A stretch of 64,000 bases of DNA from Pseudomonadota bacterium (GTDB taxonomy: Bacteria; Pseudomonadota; Gammaproteobacteria; Steroidobacterales; Steroidobacteraceae): assembly GCA_016704655.1 (NCBI GenBank), contig JADIZR010000014.1, forward strand, positions 51,816 through 115,815. Reading direction: 5' to 3'. Each line of letters opens with the position of its first letter. The first letter of the stretch is position 1. The position numbers and the translations under genes were made by a program. This document shows, one piece after another, positions 26,605 to 34,760 of the stretch. The notes beneath the pieces were generated by a model. The model had not been told where the DNA came from. It made no database searches and saw nothing but the letters and a program-made list of their open reading frames with translations.

Positions 26605-28437
26605 GTGAATGCTGCAGCCGTCACTGCCGACAGCCTCGACGGGCTGCGGCTGAATTTTGCGCTGCAGGCGGGCATCCTGCGGCTGCTATCGCGCCAGGAA
26701 CACCTGAACAAGATCAATGTGTTCCCGGTGCCGGACGGCGACACCGGCACGAACCTCGCGCTCACCGTGAACGCTGTGCTCGGGTCGTTGCGCAAATGGC
26801 CCGACCGCCACGCGGGCAAGACGCTCACGCGTGTGGCCGACGCGGCGCTCGACGGCGCACGCGGCAACTCGGGCGCGATCCTCGCGCAATTCTTCCTCGG
26901 CCTGTGTGATCGTGTCGGCCACCTGAACCAGATCGACCCGGCGGATTTTGCCGCTGGCGTCGACGGCGGCGCCGAGTACGCCCGTGAGAGCCTGAGCGAA
27001 CCGCGCGAGGGCACGATCCTGACGGTGCTGACAGCGTTCGCGCACGCCGTGCAACGGGCGTGCAGGGACGGCGTGCACGATTTCCGCGCAATCCTGCGCC
27101 AGGGCGTCGCTGCGTCCGAGACGGCGCTGGCGCAGACGACGTTCCAGCTGGAGGCATTGCGCAAGGCGAACGTCGTCGACGCGGGCGCGCAGGGATTCGT
27201 CGAGCTGATCGAAGGCGTGACCGACTACCTGGAAAGCGGCTCCGACGCGGAGCCGGCCGGAAGCGCGTCACCGCTGGTCACCAGTGCGTCCGAGGAATTG
27301 ACGGCCGGCAGCGTCGCAGACGACCTCGGGTACCGGTACTGCACCGAGTGCGTCATCACCGGCGAACGCATCGACCGGCGACACCTGCGGGAACAATTAT
27401 CGACGCTCGGCGGCAGCCTGGTGGTCGCGGGCCTGCACAGCAAGGTTCGCGTGCACATCCACGCCAACGATCCGTCCGCAGTGTTCCGCGTGGCAGCGCG
27501 GTTCGGTACGGTCGCTGGCGAGAAGGCCGACGACATGCAGCGGCAGCAGCACTCGGCGCACTCGACTGACCGTCGCGTCGCGATCGTCACCGACAGTGCC
27601 GCGGACATTCCCGAAGCGGAACTCGACCGGCTGGACATCCACATGATTCCGGTGCGCGTGCATTTCGGCGCCCGCAGTTACCTCGACAAGGTGGGTATCA
27701 CCTCGGACGAGTTCTATGCCGAAATCGAGCGCGGCACCGAACCACCCAAGACCTCCCAGCCGCCGCCGGGCGACTTTCGCCGGCAGTTCGAATTCCTGGG
27801 CTCGCACCACAGCGCCGTGATTTCGATCAACCTGACGAGTCGCGTGAGCGGCACGTGCGCCGCGGCACAGACGGCCGCCGCTCGCACCGCCACCCATGGC
27901 AAGGTGAGCGTGATCGACACGGGCAACGTCTCCGCGGGCCAGGGTCTCATCGCCATGTACGCCGCGGAATGCGCGGCGGCGGGTTACGACGCAGACCGCA
28001 TCATCGCCGCGACCAAAGCCATCCTGCCGCGTACACGCTCGTTCGGCGTGGCCGGTTCGCTCGAGTATGCGGTGCGCGGTGGTCGCGTGCCGCGCTGGGT
28101 CAAGCGCGTCGCCGACGCGTTGCGGCTGATGCCTGTCCTGCACAACGACTCCAAGGGCAAAGTCAGCGCGGGCGGCGTGCTGTTCGGCCGGCACGACCTG
28201 AAGTCGAAGTTCGCGCGCTGGGTGCGGCGGCGCATGCGGGACGACGTCACCTACCGGCTCATCGTCGGCCACGCCAACTGCGAGGCGGACGGCCAGTGGC
28301 TGCTGCAGGAACTCAGCCTGCCGAACGTGGCGTACGCGCAACTGGTCGCGATCGGCAGCGCCCTCGGCGCCCACGGCGGACCGGGTATGCTCGTCGTTGG
28401 CCTGCAGGAATACGAGGCACCGGGATCAACTCCATGA
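26605..28437 (+). CDS. DAK2-DegV fusion, FakA/FakB-like fatty-acid kinase
   Basis: A 610-residue protein. Residues 1-200 form a DAK2 nucleotide-binding domain (KINVFPVPDGDTGTNLALT; GARGNSGAILAQFF), followed by a FakA-like middle domain (to about 320), then a complete DegV domain (VAIVTDSAADIPEAELD... TSQPPPGDFRRQFEFLG... SVIDTGNVSAGQGLIA). In Firmicutes FakA phosphorylates fatty acids bound by a separate DegV-fold FakB. Here both parts are one polypeptide, implying self-contained fatty-acid phosphorylation. The GTG start follows a GAGGGGAG purine stretch. The stop overlaps the next gene (ATGA). Confidence 0.88.
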   Translation: MNAAAVTADSLDGLRLNFALQAGILRLLSRQEHLNKINVFPVPDGDTGTNLALTVNAVLGSLRKWPDRHAGKTLTRVADAALDGARGNSGAILAQFFLGLCDRVGHLNQIDPADFAAGVDGGAEYARESLSEPREGTILTVLTAFAHAVQRACRDGVHDFRAILRQGVAASETALAQTTFQLEALRKANVVDAGAQGFVELIEGVTDYLESGSDAEPAGSASPLVTSASEELTAGSVADDLGYRYCTECVITGERIDRRHLREQLSTLGGSLVVAGLHSKVRVHIHANDPSAVFRVAARFGTVAGEKADDMQRQQHSAHSTDRRVAIVTDSAADIPEAELDRLDIHMIPVRVHFGARSYLDKVGITSDEFYAEIERGTEPPKTSQPPPGDFRRQFEFLGSHHSAVISINLTSRVSGTCAAAQTAAARTATHGKVSVIDTGNVSAGQGLIAMYAAECAAAGYDADRIIAATKAILPRTRSFGVAGSLEYAVRGGRVPRWVKRVADALRLMPVLHNDSKGKVSAGGVLFGRHDLKSKFARWVRRRMRDDVTYRLIVGHANCEADGQWLLQELSLPNVAYAQLVAIGSALGAHGGPGMLVVGLQEYEAPGSTP

Positions 28438-29558
28438 AATTCGAAACGCTGGCCGTGCACGCAGGGCGCGGACCCGACTCAGCCACCGGCGCAGTGCGCG
28501 AGCCACTGCATCTCTCGACCACGTTCGAACGCAGTGCGGACGGCACCTACCCGCACGGGTATGACTACACGCGCAGCGGCAACCCCAACCGCGCTGCGCT
28601 CGAGCACGCGATCACGGCGCTGGAACGCGGCAAGGACGCCATCGCGTTCGCGTCCGGCTCGGCAGCGACGCTCGCAGTCTTTGCGCTGACGGCACCCGGC
28701 GGACGCATCGTCTGCGCGTCGGACTGCTATTACGGCACGGCCAGGCAGCTGCGCGAAATCGTTCCGCGGTGGGGCGTCGACGTGGAATTCGTCGACGTGA
28801 CGAACCTCTCCGAGGTGTCACACGCACTGGCGGCGCCGACGAGCCTGCTCTGGTTCGAAACGCCGTCGAATCCCCTGCTGCGCGTGGCGGACATCGCCGC
28901 GCTCGTCGCGCTCGCGCACGACCGGGGCGCGCTGGTTGGAGTCGACAACACGTTTGCGAGTCCCGTGCTGCAGCAACCTCTCACGCTCGGCGCCGACGTC
29001 GTCATGCACAGCACCACGAAGTTCCTCGGCGGTCACAGCGACGTGCTCGGCGGCATCCTCGTGACGCGGGATGCTGGCGCCGAGTGCGCGGCATTACGCG
29101 CATACCAGGCGACGGCGGGCGGTGTACCCTCGCCGTTCGACTGCTGGCTGTTGTTGCGCAGCCTGCCGACGCTGCCGTTGCGCGTGCGGGCCCAGGCGGC
29201 GAACGCGCTGGCGGTCGCTCGCTTCCTGCATGCGGACAAGCGCGTCGAGATCGTGCATTACGCCGGCCTGCCGGATCATCCGGGACATGAGATCGCGCTG
29301 CGGCAGATGACAGGTGGCTTCGGCGGCGTGCTGTCGATCGAGGTGCCGGGCGGACGCGATCGTGCGCTTGCGGTGGCCGCGAGAACGCAGCTGTTCACCC
29401 GGGCGACGAGTCTTGGCGGGGTGGAGAGTCTCATCGAACATCGGCAGTCCATCGAGGGTCCGCACAGCCGGACGCCGCCGGGGCTGTTGCGGCTGTCGAT
29501 CGGGCTCGAGCACGTCGACGACCTGATCGCGGATCTCGATCAGGCGCTGGATGCCTGA
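28434..29558 (+). CDS. Cystathionine gamma-synthase/lyase-family PLP enzyme
   Basis: A 374-residue Cys/Met-metabolism PLP enzyme. Visible features: LAVHAGRGPDSATGAV at the start, YTRSGNPNRAALE, the GSAATLAVF cofactor loop, TPSNPLLRVADI, the PLP Lys in MHSTTKFLGGHSDVLGG, and the ATSLGGVESLIEHR substrate segment. The reaction may be cystathionine gamma-synthase, gamma-lyase or sulfhydrylase; sequence alone does not settle which. ATG overlaps the upstream stop, so it is translationally coupled with the fatty-acid kinase fusion, an unusual pairing. Confidence 0.9.
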   Translation: MKFETLAVHAGRGPDSATGAVREPLHLSTTFERSADGTYPHGYDYTRSGNPNRAALEHAITALERGKDAIAFASGSAATLAVFALTAPGGRIVCASDCYYGTARQLREIVPRWGVDVEFVDVTNLSEVSHALAAPTSLLWFETPSNPLLRVADIAALVALAHDRGALVGVDNTFASPVLQQPLTLGADVVMHSTTKFLGGHSDVLGGILVTRDAGAECAALRAYQATAGGVPSPFDCWLLLRSLPTLPLRVRAQAANALAVARFLHADKRVEIVHYAGLPDHPGHEIALRQMTGGFGGVLSIEVPGGRDRALAVAARTQLFTRATSLGGVESLIEHRQSIEGPHSRTPPGLLRLSIGLEHVDDLIADLDQALDA

Positions 29559-29597
29559 TCGCGTCGAACTCGATCGCTGGTGTCAATCGCACGAGAC

Positions 29598-29704
29598 GGA
29601 GGAATCCCTTGGGACTTCGAGGGCACGCCGTGAACCCATCCATGGGAGCTCGCACGCGCCGTCCATGGCGCGTGACGGCCCTCGAAGTCCCAAGGGATTC
29701 CTCC
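29598..29704 (-). repeat. Palindromic element copy A (27-bp arms, conserved core on minus strand)
   Basis: Arms 29598-29624 and 29678-29704 are perfect 27-bp reverse complements (GGAGGAATCCCTTGGGACTT at the left). The 53-base core between them, read on the minus strand, contains CACGCGCC-ATGGAC-GGCGCGTG (8-bp stem) and CCCAT-GG-ATGGG (5-bp stem), flanked by CGT...ACG that extends the outer stem. The core matches copy B on the opposite strand at nearly every base, while the arms are unrelated. No gene is seen in 29559-30046. Confidence 0.92.
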
Positions 29705-29884
29705 ATCTCGCGCTAAGCGAGCTGCGCGTTCGATCCGTTCCGTTCGTTCGGTTGACGCGGGTTGCGATGCGCCCAAGCGGGGCGCTAATGGGCGCGCGAC
29801 CACTGGTCGCGTGCCAGGCCGCACGCACGCGTGCGTTGGCAACAGCCAATCGCGTCAGCCGAGAGCGCAGCAAAGGGAGGCGTG

Positions 29885-29997
29885 CTTCGTCCCCTGAGAT
29901 CTCGGGCAGGGGACCGTCACGCGCCATGGACGGCGCGTGCGAGCCCCCATGGATGGGTTCACGGCGTGTCCCCTGCCCGAGATCTCAGGGGACGAAG
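29885..29997 (+). repeat. Palindromic element copy B (29-bp arms, core on plus strand)
   Basis: Arms 29885-29913 and 29969-29997 are perfect 29-bp reverse complements (CTTCGTCCCCTGAGATCTCG at the left). The 55-base core carries CACGCGCC-ATGGAC-GGCGCGTG and CCCAT-GG-ATGGG, and inner CCGT...ACGG pairs. It lies 180 bases from copy A in inverted orientation, between the PLP-enzyme gene and the rhodanese gene, whose transcripts converge here. Confidence 0.92.
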
Positions 29998-30046
29998 CGC
30001 GCCGAACCACTATCAGCGCAACCAGCTCAAGCGAGCAGGCAACCGC

Positions 30047-30511
30047 TCAAGGCTTCTCGACCGGGTGGCCCTTCTCGATCCAGGCGGGCATGTCACCCTC
30101 GAGGTGCGACAGCCGCGTGTAGCCGTTCGCTGCCAGCACGTCCGCAGCGATCCCCGCACGCCGCCCGGACTTGCAGTACAGCACCACGTCCTTGTCCCTC
30201 GGCACATCCGCGAGCCGCGATGCCAGCTGGTCGTACGGCACATTGACCGCGCCGGGCACGTGGCCTTCCGCGTATTCCTGGGGCGTGCGCACGTCGAGCA
30301 CGAACAGGTGATCTGGATGCCTGGACTGGTGTTCGAGCAGCGCCTCCGGACTCATCGGAGCGACCGCCACCGCAGCGGAGGCCGGCGCTGGAGCAACAGG
30401 TTCGCCAGCTGTCGCGGTCGTCGTGAAGGCAACCGACAACGCGCCGGCCACCAGGAGCGCAGCCAGGGCATGCCCGGAGTGGAGTGGGCGAGACGCGCGG
30501 TTCCTGGTCAT
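30047..30511 (-). CDS. Periplasmic single-domain rhodanese (sulfurtransferase)
   Basis: A 154-residue protein. A signal peptide (about 1-36, ending ATAG) precedes one rhodanese domain: VLDVRTPQEYAEGHVPGAVNVPYDQL and the active-site loop YCKSGRRAG with Cys113. It probably transfers sulfane sulfur or handles thiols in the periplasm. The ATG at 30511 gives the signal peptide. It is transcribed leftward toward palindromic copy B. Confidence 0.9.
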   Translation of the reverse strand: MTRNRASRPLHSGHALAALLVAGALSVAFTTTATAGEPVAPAPASAAVAVAPMSPEALLEHQSRHPDHLFVLDVRTPQEYAEGHVPGAVNVPYDQLASRLADVPRDKDVVLYCKSGRRAGIAADVLAANGYTRLSHLEGDMPAWIEKGHPVEKP

Positions 30512-30611
30512 GAGGGAGTCCTTACTTCGAGTTGAGTTGCGACGTTCCGGGCAACGAATCGATCTGACTCCATCGAAGGCCAGAAGTTTCGGCCGGGGAC
30601 ACGCCGTGGAT

Positions 30612-31019
30612 TCATGCGTCGGTGGTGGTGACGTACGCATCTGCTTCGATTTCGACGAGCATGGCCGGATCGACCAATCCGCTGACTTCCACCATGGCGG
30701 ACGCGGGGCGGATCGCGCCAAACACATCGCCGTGCGCACGCCCGATAGCTTCCCACTGCGCAATGTCGCGAACATAGATTCGCGTCCGTACGACGTCCTC
30801 GAGCCGCGCACCTGCGCGCTCGAGCGCCGCCTTGATGTTGGCGAGCACCTGGCGGGTCTGGGCGCCGGCATCGTCACCACCGACGAGCCGGCCATCCGGG
30901 CCCGTGGCCGTCGTTCCCGACACGAACACCATCGGCCCAACCCTGACCGCGCGCGAGTAGCCGACGAGCGGTTCCCATGGCGTGCCGGTCGCGTAGTTGG
31001 TGCGGGTTGGAGCGGTCAC
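30612..31019 (-). CDS. RidA-family (YjgF/YER057c) enamine/imine deaminase-like protein
   Basis: A 135-residue protein with the RidA fold: GYSRAVRVGPMVFVSGTTA, QTRQVLANIKAALERAGARLEDVVRTRIYV and the VEVSGLVDPAMLVEIEADAYV end. Typical members deaminate reactive enamines, though divergent subgroups occur. GTG at 31019 was chosen because GAGG lies 8 bases upstream and the length then matches the family. An ATG at 31109 would add a 30-residue extension with no good ribosome site. It is divergent from a LysR gene, which probably controls it. Confidence 0.85.
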   Translation of the reverse strand: MTAPTRTNYATGTPWEPLVGYSRAVRVGPMVFVSGTTATGPDGRLVGGDDAGAQTRQVLANIKAALERAGARLEDVVRTRIYVRDIAQWEAIGRAHGDVFGAIRPASAMVEVSGLVDPAMLVEIEADAYVTTTDA

Positions 31020-31072
31020 GACGCAGCCCTCATTTCTATAGATTCCCTCGATAGCGGCCCGCGAAGACCCTT

Positions 31073-31104
31073 GATTAACTGGAATTCGCGCCGTATTGTT
31101 AATC
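31073..31104. promoter_or_regulatory. Inverted repeat in the RidA/LysR divergent promoter
   Basis: GATTAAC (31073-31079) and GTTAATC (31098-31104) are 7-base inverted repeats 18 bases apart, directly upstream of the LysR gene and opposite the RidA gene. The position fits a LysR-type recognition site that controls both genes. Confidence 0.5.
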
Positions 31105-31127
31105 GTCATTTTACTCGAAGGCAACCG

Positions 31128-32054
31128 ATGTCGACCCCTCCGGACCGCGTGCCGCTCAACGCCCTGCGCGTCTTCGAGGCTGTCGCCGCGCACCTGAGCT
31201 TCACCGCGGCGGCCAGGGAACTCGGCGTCACCACCGCGGCGGTCAGCGCGCAGATCAAGGCGCTCGAAACCGACATCGGTGTGCCCTTGTTCCGTCGTCA
31301 CACGCGCGCCGTGGCCCTCACCCAGGAGGGCGCCGAACTGCTGCCGGGCGTCCGCCGCGGACTCGAAGAGCTGCGCCGCTCGGTCGAACGCATCCGTCGC
31401 GAGCGCGTCGGCGGCATGCTCAATCTCAGCGTACCAAACGAATTCCTGCAGCGCTGGCTGCTGCCGCGCCTCGGCGAGTTTACGCGCCAGCACCCCGAGA
31501 TCGAGGTTCGATTCGGGCCGCCACGCGCTGCCGGCCTCGACTTCGGTCGGGACGATTTCCACGCCGCCATCGTCTACGGTCCCGGCCAGTGGACCGGCCT
31601 CAAGGCCGAGCGCCTGCTCGACGAATACGTGTTTCCAGTCTGCAGCCCCGTGCTGCTCGCCAGGTTCGGCCCGATCGAGACCGTCGCGGATTTTGCGCGC
31701 TATCCCCTGATCCACAGCCGCACGGAGCCCTGGCAGGACTGGTTGCGCCGGGTCGGCGGCGATACGACCCGTGCCGACTCCAGCCCACCGATGGAAGATT
31801 CCGCGGCGTCCCTCGTCGCCGTCGAACAGGGCAAGGGCGTTGCGCTGGCCCGCTGGTCGCTGGTGGCGGCCGACATTGCCGCCGGTCGCCTGGTACGTCC
31901 TATGCTCCCAAGTGTGCTGCAGCGAAATGCCTGGTTCCTTGTAGCGCCTCCAGCGAACTTTTCATTGCCGAAAATCGTACGGTTCCGGGCTTGGCTGCTC
32001 GACTGCTGCCGCGAGTTCTCCCCGCCCGTCGGTGAAACCCTCGGCGTCGAGTAG
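31128..32054 (+). CDS. LysR-family transcriptional regulator, GcvA-like
   Basis: A 308-residue regulator. The N-terminal helix-turn-helix (PLNALRVFEAVAAHLSFTAAARELGVTTAAVSAQIKALE) is of the GcvA/AmpR subgroup. It is followed by the linker helix and the type 2 periplasmic-binding effector domain (about 95-300). Divergent from the RidA-family gene, which is its probable target; ligand unknown. ATG 31128 gives the standard N-terminal spacing to the helix-turn-helix. Confidence 0.92.
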   Translation: MSTPPDRVPLNALRVFEAVAAHLSFTAAARELGVTTAAVSAQIKALETDIGVPLFRRHTRAVALTQEGAELLPGVRRGLEELRRSVERIRRERVGGMLNLSVPNEFLQRWLLPRLGEFTRQHPEIEVRFGPPRAAGLDFGRDDFHAAIVYGPGQWTGLKAERLLDEYVFPVCSPVLLARFGPIETVADFARYPLIHSRTEPWQDWLRRVGGDTTRADSSPPMEDSAASLVAVEQGKGVALARWSLVAADIAAGRLVRPMLPSVLQRNAWFLVAPPANFSLPKIVRFRAWLLDCCREFSPPVGETLGVE

Positions 32055-32143
32055 ACGTCCAGTCGCCCCCCTCTTGGCGGCCAGCGCAGGTTGGCGTAGC
32101 GTGACGTCAAACCCGGCCAACGTCGGGAGGGGGATTCCACGTC

Positions 32144-32455
32144 ATGGCAGGCCTGCTCAAGCCGCAACCGCCTCGCCGCCGGTTCCACGCCATCAGCATC
32201 GTTGCGGGCCCTGGCTCCTGCGCCCAGGTCAAGGCGCTGACAGGCACCCGCCTGCTTTCGCTCGAGGCACCCCGGCTGCCGCTCGTCGGCTGTACCAACC
32301 CTGGCGGCTGTCGTTGTACGTTCCAGCACCACGACGATCGCCGCGCAGGACCCAGGCGCTCTGGACTGCGTGCCCAGATACGAGATGACTGGTCGACGGA
32401 AAGCAACCGACGCCGCTCGCCCGGCCGACGCAACGCCGACTCCGCCGACAAGTGA
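32144..32455 (+). CDS. Small Cys/Arg-rich hypothetical protein
   Basis: A 103-residue protein starting MAGLLKPQPPRRRFHAIS. The middle holds a compact putative metal site, GCTNPGGCRCTFQHHDDRRAGPRR: three cysteines followed by two histidines and a basic patch. A GGGAGG purine run lies upstream of the ATG. It looks like a conserved small protein rather than chance, but I cannot name a family or function. It ends convergently with the endonuclease/phosphatase-family gene, 7 bases away. Confidence 0.65.
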   Translation: MAGLLKPQPPRRRFHAISIVAGPGSCAQVKALTGTRLLSLEAPRLPLVGCTNPGGCRCTFQHHDDRRAGPRRSGLRAQIRDDWSTESNRRRSPGRRNADSADK

Positions 32456-32462
32456 TTTGCCG

Positions 32463-33419
32463 CTACGGCAAGCGCAGCGTGACCTGCAGCGGCCGATGAT
32501 CGGACCCCACGTCGGGACCGATTTCATACCCCGTGACGCACCCGCGCCGCGGTACCAGGACGTGATCGATCGGCAACGCGAGCGGCCAGAATCCCGCCTG
32601 CCAGGTGGGTCGCCACGCCTCGCCGGCGAATGCGTCCCGCAATCCTGACTCGGCCACGAGCCGCGCGAACGCCGGTGCGTACGGCGTCAGGTTGAGATCT
32701 CCCAGCAGGATCGTCGCCTCGGGCTGGGCGAGCGCGAGCGCAGCCGCCTGCTGCAGCGCCCGGTCGCGCGCAACCTGCAATCCCGGCAGCACCGGCCAGC
32801 GTGTGTGCAGCGCAATTACCTGCAGCTTGCGACCGTGCACGTCGAGGTTCGCGACCAGCGACGGCAGGCCGTCCCCGGCGAAGTCCATGGACTGCACGTC
32901 ATCGATGGGCCATCGACTCAGCAGCGCGATGCCGTACGGGTCCTCGCGCGGGATTACCTTGCGGTACGGGTAGGTTCGCGCGAGCGATTCCAGCGCCAGC
33001 GCCCACTGCGGCGTGATCTCCTGCAGGGCAATGATGTCGGCATCACTTCGACTCAGCCAGGCGACCAATGCCGCGTGGTCGGCGTTCGCGAACCATGCAT
33101 TCGCGGTCACGACCCGCAGCGGGTCGTCGTCGCACTTCGACGCGGGCGGTTCGTGCGCCGAGGCACGACCGCTCAGCAGTGCAGCCGGCAGCCATTGCAG
33201 CAGGACGGTGGTGCAGGCCACGACCATCATCCAGGGCCGGCGCAGGACCAGCGACGCGAGCAGCAACGCCAGCGCGGCAACGACCAGCTGCCAGCGGAAA
33301 TGTGCGAACAACTCGAAGGGCCAGCCGAGCGGCGCGAGCAATGCCGCCAGCGAAGCAGCCGCCGTCCCGGTGAGCGCGATGCTCACCGCACCCGACCAGG
33401 CTGCGCGGGACAGGCGCAT
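32463..33419 (-). CDS. Membrane-anchored endonuclease/exonuclease/phosphatase-family protein
   Basis: A 318-residue protein with three hydrophobic helices in the first 100 residues and an EEP domain (about 105-318) facing the periplasm. Catalytic motifs are visible: TANAWFAN, ALQEITPQW, LHTRWP, LLGDLNLTPYAP and GSDHRPLQV. This family includes phosphodiesterases and nucleases; the substrate here is unknown. It is the last gene of a leftward run starting at the TonB receptor (39485). Confidence 0.88.
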   Translation of the reverse strand: MRLSRAAWSGAVSIALTGTAAASLAALLAPLGWPFELFAHFRWQLVVAALALLLASLVLRRPWMMVVACTTVLLQWLPAALLSGRASAHEPPASKCDDDPLRVVTANAWFANADHAALVAWLSRSDADIIALQEITPQWALALESLARTYPYRKVIPREDPYGIALLSRWPIDDVQSMDFAGDGLPSLVANLDVHGRKLQVIALHTRWPVLPGLQVARDRALQQAAALALAQPEATILLGDLNLTPYAPAFARLVAESGLRDAFAGEAWRPTWQAGFWPLALPIDHVLVPRRGCVTGYEIGPDVGSDHRPLQVTLRLP

Positions 33420-33421
33420 GT

Positions 33422-34726
33422 CTACAACAGCAGCAACGCCACGATGAGTCCGAACATAGGGACGAGGACGGTCATGCAGAACATGGGCCAGTAGGCCGAC
33501 TTGTGCGTCTCACGGCAGACACCGCGGATCGTCGTCACAACGTACCCGTTGTGCGGCAGCGAGTCGAGCCCGCCGGAGGCGATCGCCACCACGCGATGCA
33601 AAGCATTCGCATCCACACCCAGGCCGAGATAGTGCGGCGCCAGGAGCGGCAGCGCGATCGCCTGGCCGCCGGACGCAGACCCCGTCAGCCCCGCGATGAG
33701 CGTGACTGCGATCGACGCGCTGACGAGCGGATCGCCCGGCAGCGAGGTGAGCGAATCGACGGCAGCACCGAAAGCCGGTGACAGTTTCGCGATTGCCCCG
33801 AAGCCGACCACCGCTGCCGTATTCGCAATTGCGATCAGCGCACCGAGCGTGCCGTTCGATACGGCGTGCGGCAGGTTGATGAAGTATTTGCGGTTGACGA
33901 GCAGCACCGTCAGCACGCCAGCGAGCAGCGCGACGATCAACGCCGACTGCTTCAGGGAGTCGTGCAGCACGAACGCGACACCCAGCACCGCCGCCAGCGG
34001 AATCAGCCCGGTGACCGGATGCGGCAACCCGCCCGTCTTCGGTTGCGGATCACCGTCACGGACGTCATAGCGCTCGCCCGCGGTGATCGACCGGCCGATC
34101 ATCCACTTGAGCCACACGAAGCCCGTGACAGCCATGAGCAGGGCGACGCCCAGGCTGACCTGCCATGCGGCATAGGGGGTCGTGCCCAGGTACTGCATCG
34201 GGATCCAGTTCTGGATTTCCGGTGAGCCCGCGGACGTCATCGTGAACGTGACCGAGCCGAAGCCGATGGCGCCGGGAATGAAACGCCGCGGCAAGCCGGC
34301 CTCGCGGAACAGCGCCAGCGCGAGCGGAAACACCGAGAACGCCACCACGAACAGGCTCACGCCGCCGTAGGTGAGGATGGCGCAGGCGCCGATGACTGCG
34401 AGCAGCGCGTGTCGCGCCCCGAAGCGCTCGACGACCCACTGCGCGACGCTGTCGGCCGCCCCGCTGTCCTCCATCACCTTGCCGAAGACCGAACCGAGCA
34501 GGAAGACGAAGAACCACGACGCGATGAACCCGCTGAAGCCCGTCATGTACGCAGACGTGAAGTTCTCGGCGCCGGCGCCGGCCAGCTGTGGCACCAGCGG
34601 CAGCCCGAAGGACAGCGCCCGCAGCAACGCGCACACGGGCGCAGCGAGCAGCAGGTCGACGCCGCGCATAGTGAGCACGACGAGCAGTGCAAGACTGCCG
34701 AGCAGTCCGAACCATTCGAGCGTCAT
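33422..34726 (-). CDS. GntP-family proton symporter for organic acids
   Basis: A 434-residue inner-membrane protein with about 12 helices. TSAYMTGFSGFIASWFFVFLLGSVFGKVMEDSGAADSVA and the late GSASGGQAIALPLLAP and SGGLDSLPHNGYVVTT segments are typical of GntP/citrate-type permeases. It probably imports a carboxylate. ATG 34726 (MTLEWFGLLGSLALL) fits the family; further upstream codons are shadow sequence. Neighbouring hydrolase and acyl-CoA synthetase genes suggest a carboxylic acid or ester catabolic unit. Confidence 0.88.
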   Translation of the reverse strand: MTLEWFGLLGSLALLVVLTMRGVDLLLAAPVCALLRALSFGLPLVPQLAGAGAENFTSAYMTGFSGFIASWFFVFLLGSVFGKVMEDSGAADSVAQWVVERFGARHALLAVIGACAILTYGGVSLFVVAFSVFPLALALFREAGLPRRFIPGAIGFGSVTFTMTSAGSPEIQNWIPMQYLGTTPYAAWQVSLGVALLMAVTGFVWLKWMIGRSITAGERYDVRDGDPQPKTGGLPHPVTGLIPLAAVLGVAFVLHDSLKQSALIVALLAGVLTVLLVNRKYFINLPHAVSNGTLGALIAIANTAAVVGFGAIAKLSPAFGAAVDSLTSLPGDPLVSASIAVTLIAGLTGSASGGQAIALPLLAPHYLGLGVDANALHRVVAIASGGLDSLPHNGYVVTTIRGVCRETHKSAYWPMFCMTVLVPMFGLIVALLLL

Positions 34727-34760
34727 GCGGAACGTGACTCCGGCAGGGGACGCGCCCGCG

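Noticed and set aside
29559..30046. Several overlapping open frames in both directions across the palindromic copies A and B
   Set aside because: They arise because the palindromes lack stops in several frames; the translated peptides repeat the same element-derived phrases and match no family.
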